DNA from: Anatilimnocola aggregata
Lineage (GTDB): Bacteria; Planctomycetota; Planctomycetia; Pirellulales; Pirellulaceae
Assembly: GCF_007747655.1 (NCBI RefSeq)
Contig: NZ_CP036274.1
Span: 4,712,001 to 4,776,000, forward strand
DNA length: 64,000 nucleotides
Reading direction: 5' to 3'
The notes under the pieces were generated by a model. That model was not told the origin of the DNA, did not search any database, and saw only the letters and a list, made by a program, of their open reading frames with translations. Position 1 is the first letter of the stretch; each line of letters opens with the position of its first letter. Below, piece by piece: positions 36,601 through 46,228 of the stretch. A program made the translations under genes and the position numbers.

Positions 36601-39600
36601 AATCTGCTTATTGAAGCCGTTCACATCCACCAGCGAACCGCCCGCTAGCGCCGCGAATGTTCCTGTCACGGGATCGACCAGGTTGTTATCGATCAGCGTG
36701 AATACATCAGCCGGCAGTGCGGTGTGTGTGCCGGCAATATCAAGTGCTGCAACACCCAGCGTCACCAGGCCGTTGACGATCAGTTGGTCATAGCTACCGG
36801 CGGTGTTGCCGTTAATCGTAAATGCCAAGGTGTCATTGCCATCTAAGAGGACATCACCATTCGACGTAACCGTCGCAACACCACTTCCCAATACCAGCGT
36901 CACGCTCTTGGACGAGGTATCGACATCGCCCGTGTAACTTCCTCCTTCGGTCACTACCGTTCCGCCAGTGGTGACCAGATTCACGCCTTCTTGAATCCGC
37001 GGCACAGTCCCAGTTTGCGCACCAGCCGTGTGAACGGTCAGGTTCGAGAAATCGCCTTGGAAGCCTGGCGCGGCGGGTGCGGTGTCTGTGCCAAAGGTAA
37101 GGTAGGGCGTGTAATCGACATTGGCGGCTGCTATTCCCAGAATGCCGGCAGAAATGGTTGCCAGCGTCGAAGTTCCGAACCAGTTGCCACTGGCATTGAT
37201 GATCTCCGCATTCGACTCACGATTGAAAATAAAGGAAGGGCCACTCAGGCTATTGTTTGTGATGACATTGGTGGACTGCGTACCGTTGAACTGATCGTCG
37301 ATGCGGATGTCGCCGTAGCCGTTCACCAAGTCAACAGTGGTGCCATTGTTCGTAAAGACGTTATTGCTGACCGTCGTGTTCTGCGCACCACGAGTGGAGT
37401 CGGCCGTATTGCCGAAGGCAGTCAGCCGTAGGCCGTACAGTGAGTTATTCGAGAACGTATTGCGAGCAATCGTGCTATCGAGCGGACCACCGGCAAAGCC
37501 GCCCGTATTTCCCGTAAACGTATTCTCCACGATTTGCGCATCATCGAACGACCGTTGCCCGGCATTGAAACCGAGGGCAAAGTTCTGAATCAGGTTGCCA
37601 CTCACGAGTGGTGCGCGCACACCGCCCGTTGTTCCCACATTTCGATTGCCGTCGACGAACACGCCAGTCCCGCCCAAAGTTCCCGCTTGTGTCACGTTGT
37701 TATTCGTGAAATGCAAACCGTAGAAGGCGTCTGGGCCGTCAAAGAATACGGCTTGCGATGAGCCACTCGCCGCGACGAAGACATTCTTGTCGAACGTTGC
37801 TTCCACGGCCGGACGGTTCATATAGATTGCGGATGCCGTGAAGCCAGTTGCGACGGCTACATGATTGTTGATGAACTGCAAGCTGGTGTTGGTGCCACTG
37901 CTGTTGCCAACAACGCCCGTAGCGCCACTCACACTTCCCACAAAAGCGATGCCATTAATGATCGCTGCATTCGAGCCATTCTGCAGGTCCAACGCCACTC
38001 CACTGGCGGGTGCAATAATCGTTTCCACCGCTGGATTCGGCGCACCGACCACGCGGCCGCGCGCATCAACTCCCGCCTGAGCGCCCAGCAGATTGATCTG
38101 CTTCGCAAGAGTCACGTTTTCGGCATAAGTTCCCGCTGCCACATTCACCGTCGCGCCAACGGCGGCCACAGCGATGCCGTCTTGAATCTGGCCGCTGGGT
38201 GCGTCGTTGACGTTCACCGTGGTGGCGGTGGAGCCGGTCACGGTGTTGGTCACGTTGGCGTTCAGGTTGATGGTCGGTGCATTCAATGTCGTTGTGCCAC
38301 TGAAGGTGGTGATACCGCTAACGGTAATTGCATCACCAACCTCAGTCCCCGTCGTGATGTTCAGGGACGTATTCAAGTGCGAATTGCTCGCGCTGACGAT
38401 TTCGATATCGTCGACGCCAGCAACGGTGTCCGTATCGATCACAATGGCAGCGCCACGGACGCGAGCATTCTCAAATGCCACGCCACCCGAGGAGCCGGAA
38501 ATCTTCAGGGCAGGGGTAACACCGTCGATGAGTGTGTCGTTGGCGATATCGACGCTGTCATTGGCATTGGGCAATAACAGCGTGAACGTACCACCGACAA
38601 AATCAAAGTCGATTGGCTCCAAACCGGTAAACACCACCGTCGAACCGCCAAAGTCGATGGTGCCATTTCCAGTGACGGCAGCGTCAGGCGTATAAGTCGC
38701 ATTCTGGGCTGTCGCCGTAATACGAAGTGCATCGCTGGTTCCGCCACCACCGTGGAACGTAACCGGCTTACCGATCGGACCAATCACCGTCAGCGTGTCG
38801 CTCCCCAGTCCGCCTTCAATAACCAAGCTGTCGATTGCGTCAAAGGTGTAAACCGTCGAATTCACCGTGACGATGTAGTTACTACCACTCACAGTGACCG
38901 AAATATCGTCGTCGGCGCCCGTACCGGAGACCAGTGTGCCGCCAGCGAGCGTGCTCAGAACTGCGGTGTTGGGCTGATAGCCGAATGCTCCCGAAGTATC
39001 ATCCCCCAGCGCGAGCCAAGGATCGCTATCAACAGGTCCCGTCTTGCCGGCAGCTACAACCGCAGCTGCATTGCTGCCCCACCAATTCTTCTCGGCATTG
39101 ACCGTTCCCACGGTGGAGTTGACGATGCCGGGGAAAGTACCATCCGTTAAGAAGTTCTCGGTGATGAGCATGTTGGTTGGCGTGATCGTCGGAGTCGAAC
39201 CCGTCTCACCAATCAAGATGGCTCGGCCAGGGGCAGGAATGTTCTGAAAAATATTGCCTTGCACCAGCACGTCGTCCAGCGTGGCGGGATTTGCGGCATA
39301 CGAGCCGATGTCCCGCGGCTTGATGGCCAGAGCGCCGCTGACGTCGTTCGGGCCGGCACCCGTGCGAACACCCGAGTTATCGAAAATGTTGTTCAGGATC
39401 TGAATATTGCTGAAGTCACCAAATTTCAAATTCAACTCGATGCCCGAGTTGCCGTTGCCGTTGCTGTTGCCAACTGCTGGCGCAGGTAGCCCCAGGCCGG
39501 TATCTTCAATCGTGTTGCGCTCGATCACGGCGTCGTTTAACTTCTCGAAATACAGCCCCTTCCAAGCATTGTTGAAGATGTAGTTATCCGCAATCAATAC

Positions 39601-42600
39601 GTTGGTGAAGTTGTTCTCGTTGGTTGTCGACGCAACGTCTGCGTAGTTGTGCAGACCAATCCGGTTATTGCTGAGTTCGCTGTTGATCAGCGTGAAGCCA
39701 TTTACCGGAGTGGGAGCATCGACATAAATGCCACCGTTATAGAAGCCGGACAACGTTAAGTTGTCCATCAGCAGGTCCGTAACCAGTCCCGTCCCGTGAA
39801 TCCAGACACCCCTGCGATAGTTGCCCGTCGTCGTCCCTTCGGTGCCATTCGCGCTGATGTTTTCCAAGGTGACAAACGACACCGCACTGCCGATGTCGAT
39901 GGCATTGGTCTGAATCCCCTGAATCGTCAGATCTTTGACAATCAGGCGACTAGCTGCCGATGCTCCACTGCCGGTGATCGTGATTGCCGATGAGGGAATG
40001 CCACCTACCGAACCATCGATGATCGTGGTTGGGCCGGCACCATCGAGCGTAAGACTTTTGTTGATGACGACGTTATCGCTATAAGTTCCCAGGAGCACAT
40101 TCACGGTGCCGCCAACGGTTACCAGGTTCACGCCTTCTTGCACGCGACCGACAGCCCCAGCTTGCGTGCCAGCCGTGTGAACGGTCAGGTTCGAGAAGTC
40201 GCCTTGGAAGCCTGGCGTGCCGGCATCGGTGTCTGTGCCGCTGTTAAGGTATGGCGTGTAGTCGACGGTGCCACTGGTGGCAGCAGTCACTCCCGCGAGT
40301 GTGCTGGTACCAAACCAGTTGCCCGATGCATCGAGAGTGCCCGTGCCATTGTTGCGCACAAGGAAACTGCCGCCGGAAGGTAAGGTGAGACTATTATTCG
40401 TGACCGATAGCAGCCCGGCAGGAATTGTTTCTGCAGTGGGAACCGAGATCGCGTTAAACGAACCACTAATAAAGTTATTCGAGACAATCACTGGCCCGGT
40501 GAACGACGTGGGGCGAAGGCGAATTGCGCCACGGTTGGCGTCGTTGCTGGTATTCGCATTCGTGATGGTGTTTTGCGACACGATCACGTTGCTCGCCGCT
40601 CCAGCAATCTGAATCGCCTGTTGGGCAGTCCCCGAAATCGAATTGCGGAGAATCGAACTGTTGGTTAGCGCATCGGTGCTGATGCCACCAAACACGGTCG
40701 TGGTAATAGAGTTGTCGGTAACTTCGGCAGTTGTGACACCGCCGGCACCAGCCGTCAATTGCATCGCATTGCTGGTGGAAGTGCTGAAGTTATTGTCAAC
40801 GATGGTGGCATTGAGAACTGCGCCAGCAAAGCCCGTCATCAGGGCTACTTGCCCGGAATTCTGAACCAGATTTCGTTCGAAGGTGACGTTGGTCGTGCCT
40901 ACGTTCACATTGTTGTTGGTACTCAGCGGGACCGACGAGCCACTGAACTGGAACCCACGAACCACGTAGTCTCCCAGCGAACCATTGGCAATGTTCAGAG
41001 TGCCGGAAATAAGCGATTCTGCCCCGCGCACACCCGTATTGGGACTGACCGCGGAATTCGCTCCCAACAGCGTGACTGACTGGTTGGCAACGATGCTCTC
41101 GGCATAAGAACCTGCTGCCACATTCACCGTTGCGCCAACGGCAGCCACTGCGATGCCGTCTTGAATCTGCCCGCTGGGCGCGTCGTCGACGTTCACCGTC
41201 GTGGCGGTGCCGCTCAGCACATTGGCGGTGATGTTGCGCGAGAGATTGGCGGTCTCGATGCCGGCGAGCGTGATGCTGCCGGTCGACGTCAGGTCAGCTG
41301 TATTGACGTTCAGAATGTCGGCATCCCCTTGGCCATCGATGGTGATGGCGGCGGACCAGGCAGCGGGCAAACTATCGAACTCGATGGTGTCGGCACCGGT
41401 GCCGGTGCGAATCGTCAAGCTCGCCAGGCCGGCGGGATTGATCGTCACTTCTTCGGCCACACCGGCGCGCGTCACCTTCAGGTTCGCACCATCGGCGGCC
41501 AGCGTCACTGCGGCGGCATCGGTCGTATATTCCAGCACCCAGTTGGCCCCGGGTGTGGTGACCAGAATCGGATCGAGCCCGGTATAGGTCAGCGTCTTGC
41601 CATCGAGCAACAGGCTGCCACTCGTGGCATCGGTGTGCGTCAGCGTGGCACTGGCGAGACCGGTACCAACGAACGACAGCGTATCGTTCCCCCCCGCACC
41701 ACCATTAAAGGTCAAACCACCAGCGGGCAACGGATTGCCACCGGTGAAATCAATCGTCACCGTGTCGTTCCCGGCCAGCGTCTCGAGCGTCACGTTGCCT
41801 GTGATGCTGGCGAAGGGAATCTTGACCGTATTCGCATCAATGGCGATGACTCCGGCACCCGCGGCCAACGCGTTGAGTGGATCATGAATGACCAGGAAGT
41901 CGTCTGTCAGATCGCCGGGGGTACCGTTGTTGTCTCGCGACAACGTCAACTGATCGTCGGTGTCGCCACCGGCGATATCGGTCAACAGCACATTCCCCGA
42001 ACCATCTAGTTCAACACTTGTGGATCCCTGCCCAATCAAATACCTCGCCAGAGCAAAGTCGCTTGTGTAACCCAAGTAGGGGTTGTACGAGCGACCGACC
42101 ACCACCACGTTGCCATCGGCTTGTACCACGGCACCATAGGCTTCGTCGTCCTGCCCCTGGAAGTCGGTGGTTTCTTGGCCATCGGTCGAAAAGGTGTTGT
42201 CCAGACTTCCATCGGTGTTGAAGATGGCAATCCCAAAGTCTTGTTGCAGCGGGCTTCCGACGTAGGAATAGCCCACAACCACGAGACGGCCATCCGCTAA
42301 CGCGACGAGTGATCGAGCATTATCCGAACTGCCGAAGTCAGCAGTCGCAATTCCGTCACCAGAGAAGGTGCTATCGAGCGTTCCAGTCGAAGTTAGCTGC
42401 GCCACGGCAAAATCGGAGTTTCCCATTCCAAGGACAATCGCGATTTTGCCACTGGGGGTGACGACCACGGCGCGAGCGTCCCGAGAGGACGTTGTGGAGG
42501 GCAAGATCTCGGCTTTGCCATCGCCGCTGAAGGTGGGATCGAGCGCGCCATCGGCCGTGTACTGAACAACCCCGGCAAAAAAGGTGTAGGTGTCGGTAGA

Positions 42601-45600
42601 GCCATCGTAGTCTTGGCCATAACCAACCGCGACCACCTTATCGCCCGGCAGGAGCGCGATCCCGTTGAGGACGTCATAGTGATCGCTACCACCTAAACCT
42701 ATGTCGGTGAGGACAGATCCGTCCCCGCCGCCAAAGGTCGTATCTAGCGAACCATCGGTGTTGAATCTGGCGAGGGCAAAGTCGTAGCTCGCACCTGCAT
42801 CGTAGTTGTACTGATAGCCACCTACGACAATCTTGCCGGTGCTCTGAATGACCAGCCCCTGACTATAAGCGAGATAGCTATTTGTAACTACCACTCCACC
42901 GGAGCCAAAGGAAGTATCCAGCGAACCGTCACCATTAAGTCGTAGTAGACGGTAGCCAGTCAGGAGCAATATCTTGCCATCCGGCTGAACCGCCACGGCT
43001 CGTGCATCGTCATAGCCCAGCTGCAGGGTACCGTCGGTGCCGAAGGATGAGTCCAACGAGCCGTCGGTGTTGTACCGGGCGATTCCCGTGCTGCCACCGA
43101 AGTAAGGGCTATAGCTATATCCGACTGCAATCAGTTTGCCGTCGGCCTGCTGCACCGCAACACTGCGCGCTTGATCGTCAGAGGTGTAACCGCCAGCTTC
43201 GAGGCCGAAGTTGATCAGCACCTTTCCATCGACGTCGAAGGTGGTATCGAGAAGGCCTGCTGCGGTGTAACGAGCAATACCAAAATTATTGCCGTACCCA
43301 CTAGAAACATTCGTGTAGGCGTGTCCGGCGACAACGATTTCGCCGGTGGGAGCAATGGCAACGCCATAGGCATAGTCTCCCTGGGCACTAAAGTCGGTCG
43401 TGAGGGTTCCATCGCCGGAGAAACTCGGATCGAGCGCACCATCGGGATTGAATCTCGCGACTGCGAAGTCGATGCTATTCGTGGCAACCTCGTAGGCATA
43501 GCCACTGGCCACGACCTTACCATCTGCCTGCAGGGCGAGTGCGAAAATCGAACCCGAGTAACCGTCGAATGCTGCCACCGCAATCCCGTCGGTGTCAAAG
43601 CCAGTATCGAGAAGGCCCGCATCGGTCAGACGGACGACTGCAAACGAATCAAATCCGGTATTGGCCGCGATCGTTATTTCGCCGGTCGAAGCGACAACGA
43701 CATCTCGCAGATCGGAAGAGGAAGATGTGGACGAAAACAATTCGGCCTTGCCATCGCTGCTGAACGATGTGTCGAGCGTGCCGTCGGGCAAGTAACGAGC
43801 GGCTGCACCAAAATAGGTATTGGAAGAACCGTCGTAATCGCGGCCATAACCCACGGCAATGAGTCGATCGCTGCTATCAACGGCCAGTCCCTGCAGGTAA
43901 TCATAGTCATTGGCATTTGCTGTAATGCCCATCTCGGTCGTTATATAGCCTGCCCCTCCTCCAAACGATGTATCTAGCGAACCATCGGGATTACGGCGTT
44001 CTAAGGCGAAGTCGTAATGAGTAGCAGAGTTGTAACGCCGTCCGCCAATCACAATTTTGCCATCGCTTTGCTGTACAAAATCGCGAGCAGAACCCGCGTA
44101 GGAGAGGCTTACGAAACCACCGGAGCCAAAGGTTCCATCGAGGCTGCCGTTGGCATTGAGCCGAATCAATTGGGAATTGCTGGTGAGCAGGAGAATCTTC
44201 CCGTCGGCCTGCAGTTGCACTCCCCGAACTTCACCCGAGTTCAACAATAACAGACCGCTTGTGGCAAAGGTCGTATCCAGGGAGCCATCGACGTTTAGCC
44301 TTGCAACTGCCGTACGGTCGCCATAGACGTAACCATCGTAACTGCGGCCGGCCACGATGACCTTGCCATCGGCCTGCTGGACCGTGACGGCCCACGCGTA
44401 GTCTTCGGTGTTGATGTTGAGCAGGTCACCAAAGTTGGTGGTAACCAGGCCGTCGCCATCGAAGCTGGTGTCGAGCGCACCTGCTACCGTGAGGCGGGCG
44501 ACGGCGAAGTCCCGTTGATAGGAAGTATTTACATCGAGCGAGGTATAACCAGAAATGGTGATCTCGTCAGTCGCTGACAAGGCTAACGCTAGTCCTACGT
44601 CCTCAGTACTGCCAAAATCAATTGTCACCTTGCCGTCGCTAGAAAAGCTCGTATCCAAGCTGCCATTGGCATTGAGGCGGGCGACAGCGAAGTCGTAGCC
44701 AGCGCCTGAGTAGGCATGTCCACCCAATACCAGTTTCCCATCCGCCTGGGCGCGAATTGTATTGGCTCGGTCGTCGCTGCCGGAAAAATCGATCGATACC
44801 CGGCCATCGGAATCAAAACTCGGATCGAGCGCGCCGGCACTGGTAAGTTGCACGACTTCAAAGTCGCTGGAGTAATTATATCCCGCGATGGCAATGGCAC
44901 CGCTGGGCGTGACTACGACTGAAGTGGCGCTGCCGTCACTCAGAACCTCGGCCTTGCCGTCACCGCTAAACGCCGGATCGAGCGCTCCATCGGCATCGTA
45001 CTGGGCAACTGCCCAAAAATAAGTATATGAACTGCCGTCGTAATCGTAGCCACGACCGACGGCGACCAGTTTGTCACCAGGGGCCAGTGCTAAGCCTTGC
45101 AAGTAATCGTAATCGTCGGAGCTTTCCGTGGTTCCCATGTCTGTAGTGACATAGCCAGCACCTGCGCCGAAGGTGGTATCAAGGGACCCGTCGATATCCA
45201 GTCGAGCGAGGGCAAAGTCGTAGCCTGTGGAATCGGAATAATCGTAGGCGCGGCCGCCCAGCACAATTTTCCCAGTGTTTTGAATGACGATCTCGTTAAT
45301 GGAAAAGATTGGTAAAGTAGCGATGCCATCCGTATCGAAGGAAGTGTCGAGCGAGCCATCGGAATTTAATCGGGCAACCTGGTCTCCACCACCGATCACA
45401 ATTTTGCCATCACTCTGCAGTTCGATGTCCTCGATAGTGCTCAAGTTGACTGGCAATACGAGGCGACCAAGATTGCCGAAGGAACTATCGAGCGAGCCAT
45501 CGACGTTGTAACGAGCGAGAGTCGAACCAGACGTAAACGGACTGTAGCTATAGCCAGCGGCAATTGTTTTGCCATCGGCCTGCTGCACAGTGACTGCGTA

Positions 45601-45807
45601 CGAGAAGTCGTCCGAAAGATCGGTGTCGTGACCGATATCGGTGAGCACGATGCCCCCATTGCCGAACGTGGGGTCGAGCGAGCCAGCCATCACCCGGCGT
45701 TCTTCGAGCGATTCGAGAAAGGCGCGGCGGCGGGCGGGTGCAGATTTGGCAGCAGAGGGTTTGCGGGCGAACAGACGATTCCAGAGAGTCTTGGTGCTGC
45801 GGAGCAT
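33637..45807 (-). CDS. Giant extracellular repeat protein (delta-60, beta-helix, Calx-beta, RTX)
   Basis: A 4056-residue protein. Residues 30-42 carry the LEPR-XLL motif (LESLEERRVMA). About 43-1253: 21 delta-60 repeats (GSLDTTFG... AxxDGK) in three units of seven. About 1540-3060: four segments of right-handed beta-helix type, alternating two related starts (DAPSGQIQDGI... and SNLTVHTAG...QEGVNLV). About 3085-3193: Calx-beta (DDYASTTIDV). About 3193-3306: DUF11 (VTNNGLTDANG). About 3320-3476: GEVED (DAWIDFNLDGDFND). About 3497-3620 and 3865-3966: RTX GGxGxD calcium-binding repeats. The C-terminus is short and acidic. It is probably a calcium-stabilised surface or matrix adhesin. No secretion system is encoded nearby, and no catalytic motif is visible. 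Confidence 0.85.
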   Translation of the reverse strand: MLRSTKTLWNRLFARKPSAAKSAPARRRAFLESLEERRVMAGSLDPTFGNGGIVLTDIGHDTDLSDDFSYAVTVQQADGKTIAAGYSYSPFTSGSTLARYNVDGSLDSSFGNLGRLVLPVNLSTIEDIELQSDGKIVIGGGDQVARLNSDGSLDTSFDTDGIATLPIFSINEIVIQNTGKIVLGGRAYDYSDSTGYDFALARLDIDGSLDTTFGAGAGYVTTDMGTTESSDDYDYLQGLALAPGDKLVAVGRGYDYDGSSYTYFWAVAQYDADGALDPAFSGDGKAEVLSDGSATSVVVTPSGAIAIAGYNYSSDFEVVQLTSAGALDPSFDSDGRVSIDFSGSDDRANTIRAQADGKLVLGGHAYSGAGYDFAVARLNANGSLDTSFSSDGKVTIDFGSTEDVGLALALSATDEITISGYTSLDVNTSYQRDFAVARLTVAGALDTSFDGDGLVTTNFGDLLNINTEDYAWAVTVQQADGKVIVAGRSYDGYVYGDRTAVARLNVDGSLDTTFATSGLLLLNSGEVRGVQLQADGKILLLTSNSQLIRLNANGSLDGTFGSGGFVSLSYAGSARDFVQQSDGKIVIGGRRYNSATHYDFALERRNPDGSLDTSFGGGAGYITTEMGITANANDYDYLQGLAVDSSDRLIAVGYGRDYDGSSNTYFGAAARYLPDGTLDTSFSSDGKAELFSSTSSSSDLRDVVVASTGEITIAANTGFDSFAVVRLTDAGLLDTGFDTDGIAVAAFDGYSGSIFALALQADGKVVASGYAYEVATNSIDFAVARFNPDGALDPSFSGDGTLTTDFSAQGDYAYGVAIAPTGEIVVAGHAYTNVSSGYGNNFGIARYTAAGLLDTTFDVDGKVLINFGLEAGGYTSDDQARSVAVQQADGKLIAVGYSYSPYFGGSTGIARYNTDGSLDSSFGTDGTLQLGYDDARAVAVQPDGKILLLTGYRLLRLNGDGSLDTSFGSGGVVVTNSYLAYSQGLVIQSTGKIVVGGYQYNYDAGASYDFALARFNTDGSLDTTFGGGDGSVLTDIGLGGSDHYDVLNGIALLPGDKVVAVGYGQDYDGSTDTYTFFAGVVQYTADGALDPTFSGDGKAEILPSTTSSRDARAVVVTPSGKIAIVLGMGNSDFAVAQLTSTGTLDSTFSGDGIATADFGSSDNARSLVALADGRLVVVGYSYVGSPLQQDFGIAIFNTDGSLDNTFSTDGQETTDFQGQDDEAYGAVVQADGNVVVVGRSYNPYLGYTSDFALARYLIGQGSTSVELDGSGNVLLTDIAGGDTDDQLTLSRDNNGTPGDLTDDFLVIHDPLNALAAGAGVIAIDANTVKIPFASITGNVTLETLAGNDTVTIDFTGGNPLPAGGLTFNGGAGGNDTLSFVGTGLASATLTHTDATSGSLLLDGKTLTYTGLDPILVTTPGANWVLEYTTDAAAVTLAADGANLKVTRAGVAEEVTINPAGLASLTIRTGTGADTIEFDSLPAAWSAAITIDGQGDADILNVNTADLTSTGSITLAGIETANLSRNITANVLSGTATTVNVDDAPSGQIQDGIAVAAVGATVNVAAGSYAESIVANQSVTLLGANSAVSPNTGVRGAESLISGTLNIANGSLGDYVVRGFQFSGSSVPLSTNNNVNVGTTNVTFERNLVQNSGQVALMTGFAGAVLNATIVDNNFSTSTSNAMQLTAGAGGVTTAEVTDNSITTTVFGGISTDALTNSSILRNSISGTAQQAIQIAGAASNVIVSQNTITNANTSNDANRGAIRLRPTSFTGPVIVSNNFISGSFNAISVPTAETIPAGLLSVTNNSLTLPSGGSFLVRNNGTGTLDASGNWFGTSTLAGVTAATSGTVDYTPYLNSGTDTDAGTPGFQGDFSNLTVHTAGTQAGAVGRVQEGVNLVTVGGTVNVLLGTYSDNVVINKSLTLDGAGPTTIIDGSVGGIPSSAITITGSGASAASRLIVKDLTIQGIQTNAIDIGSAVSFVTLENISANGTEGTTTGNYRRGVWIHGTGLVTDLLMDNLTLSGFYNGGIYVDAPTPVNGFTLINSELSNNRIGLHNYADVASTTNENNFTNVLIADNYIFNNAWKGLYFEKLNDAVIERNTIEDTGLGLPAPAVGNSNGNGNSGIELNLKFGDFSNIQILNNIFDNSGVRTGAGPNDVSGALAIKPRDIGSYAANPATLDDVLVQGNIFQNIPAPGRAILIGETGSTPTITPTNMLITENFLTDGTFPGIVNSTVGTVNAEKNWWGSNAAAVVAAGKTGPVDSDPWLALGDDTSGAFGYQPNTAVLSTLAGGTLVSGTGADDDISVTVSGSNYIVTVNSTVYTFDAIDSLVIEGGLGSDTLTVIGPIGKPVTFHGGGGTSDALRITATAQNATYTPDAAVTGNGTIDFGGSTVVFTGLEPIDFDFVGGTFTLLLPNANDSVDIANDTLIDGVTPALKISGSSGGVAFENARVRGAAIVIDTDTVAGVDDIEIVSASNSHLNTSLNITTGTEVGDAITVSGITTFSGTTTLNAPTINLNANVTNTVTGSTATTVNVNDAPSGQIQDGIAVAAVGATVNVAAGTYAENVTLAKQINLLGAQAGVDARGRVVGAPNPAVETIIAPASGVALDLQNGSNAAIINGIAFVGSVSGATGVVGNSSGTNTSLQFINNHVAVATGFTASAIYMNRPAVEATFDKNVFVAASGSSQAVFFDGPDAFYGLHFTNNNVTQAGTLGGTGVFVDGNRNVGTTGGVRAPLVSGNLIQNFALGFNAGQRSFDDAQIVENTFTGNTGGFAGGPLDSTIARNTFSNNSLYGLRLTAFGNTADSTRGAQNTTVSNNVFTNNGTTVDLVNGYGDIRIDDQFNGTQSTNVITNNSLSGPSFIFNRESNAEIINASGNWFGTSTLATISAGILGIAAANVDYTPYLTFGTDTAPAAPGFQGDFSNLTVHTAGAQTGTVPRIQEGVNLVTTGGTVVTEGGSYTGDVDTSSKSVTLVLGSGVATVTSNGDVLLDGNDTLAFTINGNTAGSYDQLIVNGLVTLGVAALDIAGTHTALPADVFTLIDNNLVDPVTGTFAALAGGSLVDVNGFNKQISYIRGTDGNDVVLFTPTIQFSQPTYTINENGTITAAVTLTRDTAEGSSGVQVTFPGTGTATPVDDYASTTIDVTMTTASQVVTMTIVNDLVSEGTETADLALAVVANAQIGSQSTATLNIVDNDIDLTVTKVGSVATVSAPGDVTYTVTVTNNGLTDANGIVLSDVLTLPTGVSVVSVSTLTGSTSPPAAPATTNYVWTVGSLAVGDSATLTVVVHVDSTALFSGDLISNTATVTASTEVRVVTGDDSDTEATSISAIDYGDAPAGYGVAGHQITGLRLGASVDAENSSQFSTGAVGDGADDNGVTLPSNLIRGMSANFVVNTSAIGKKLDAWIDFNLDGDFNDANERVATGLVLASTNNSLAVSVPDGVGEGTTYARFRISTAGISTPDGLALDGEVEDYAITLETPGTPGAEVLPDPENPGQFVLVITGTPVGSGTPGNGNDAIVVRAKNSIATVYIAPTVSIGSFPLSSFGRIVIFGRSGNDSIVIESTTVNPISKPSTIYGEEGNDSISGGSGPDIIIGGDGVDTMAGNAGDDTFVSGLGNDKIVGGAGIDKIVEMTGSAIVSATSIRVGLSADSYSQIERIELKGTTGLESFVFSGVTASVTIDGQGGGDTVSYTGDGNFVLTDALLTRTSGTTTATVNMNGIVSATLTGGSSTNKFTVTDWTKPLNVIGAGGTDTIESAGSTGFVLTPTLLQRPAKPNVTIGTIENAVLTSVTGAVDSTFTIDNWAGTAELKADGGVDTLKVTDNASSMTLSSTTLTRTGRGTIKHSGFEAAELKGGTSANTINASAFSGNLIIDGDAGNDTLTGGSGPTTLIGGIGNDKLTSGLGVSYLFGGAGNDTLTSGKGAAVLVGGDGNDTLKVGTAPAPGATGHAILIGGADVDKLTGGTGQDVLIDSATSIDDDALALAALLANWTAPGLYADRSAQIASDLFGALLPDNKVDTLAGGLTALDLFFANLTGTTSVKDKLTDLNKPTTEISNDNA
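36985..37105 (-). repeat. Intragenic DNA repeat B, copy 2
   Basis: Matches about 40128-40262 at nucleotide level (shared runs include CACGCCTTCTTG and CCGTGTGAACGGTCAGGTTC). It encodes the SNLTVHTAG...QEGVNLV start of another beta-helix segment. Spacing to its partner (about 3.1 kb) is close to that of repeat A, so one ~3-kb block may have been duplicated. Confidence 0.55.
38115..38230 (-). repeat. Intragenic DNA repeat A, copy 2
   Basis: This stretch matches about 41095-41208 at high nucleotide identity (shared runs include GCTGCCACATTCACCG and GCGATGCCGTCTTGAATCTG). It encodes the DAPSGQIQDGIAVAAVGATV start of a beta-helix segment. The preserved DNA identity suggests recent duplication or gene conversion inside the giant gene. 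Confidence 0.6.
40128..40262 (-). repeat. Intragenic DNA repeat B, copy 1
   Basis: Partner of the stretch at about 36985-37105, in the same orientation within the giant gene. Confidence 0.55.
41095..41208 (-). repeat. Intragenic DNA repeat A, copy 1
   Basis: Partner of the stretch at about 38115-38230. Same orientation, about 3 kb apart, both at the start of a beta-helix segment of the giant protein. Confidence 0.6.
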
Positions 45808-46129
45808 GGATGCGGATTCCCAAAGAAAGGGGGGTTATGACTGCACACGCGGTTTCGGAGGGGGGAGCCAACCGCTATCGGGGAGAATCACATCGTAAAT
45901 GGACATTCTATGCATTAAAACCACCTATTCGGGCTATCAGAGGCGTCATTTTGGGCATAGTTTATGACATAGGATGTCTCTCACTAATCGCCATAAGTTG
46001 CCTAGAGTTACGTGGTTACAGGGACCGAACGCGCATTTTTGGTTGAATTTTTCGCATATCGGGGCGAGCAAGAAATTCCTCCAGTGGCTGAGTTTTTCAA
46101 CCGAGCAAACGAAGGGGCCGGGTGAATTT

Positions 46130-46149
46130 CTCAACCGATGAGGGTTGAG
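46130..46149. repeat. Perfect hairpin
   Basis: CTCAACC (46130-46136) pairs with GGTTGAG (46143-46149) around a 6-nt loop. The motif TCAACC also occurs singly about 40 bp to the left. No T run marks it as a terminator. Confidence 0.4.
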
Positions 46150-46228
46150 GCCGAGTTGAGAAGAACGGCAGTGGCAGTGCTGAGCAACTTACGACGCAAG
46201 CTGGCAGCCCAGCTGGCAACAGGGGGGT

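Noticed and set aside
36985-41208. Possible CRISPR or tandem-repeat array
   Set aside because: The repeats are long, few, and in frame with beta-helix domains; there are no short regularly spaced repeats or cas genes.
34118-43977. Many + strand frames across the giant gene, some over 230 codons
   Set aside because: They mirror the repetitive - strand coding sequence and are low-complexity.
33637-45807. RTX toxin
   Set aside because: The protein has RTX calcium repeats but no acyltransferase, hydrophobic pore or protease domain; an adhesin or matrix protein fits better.
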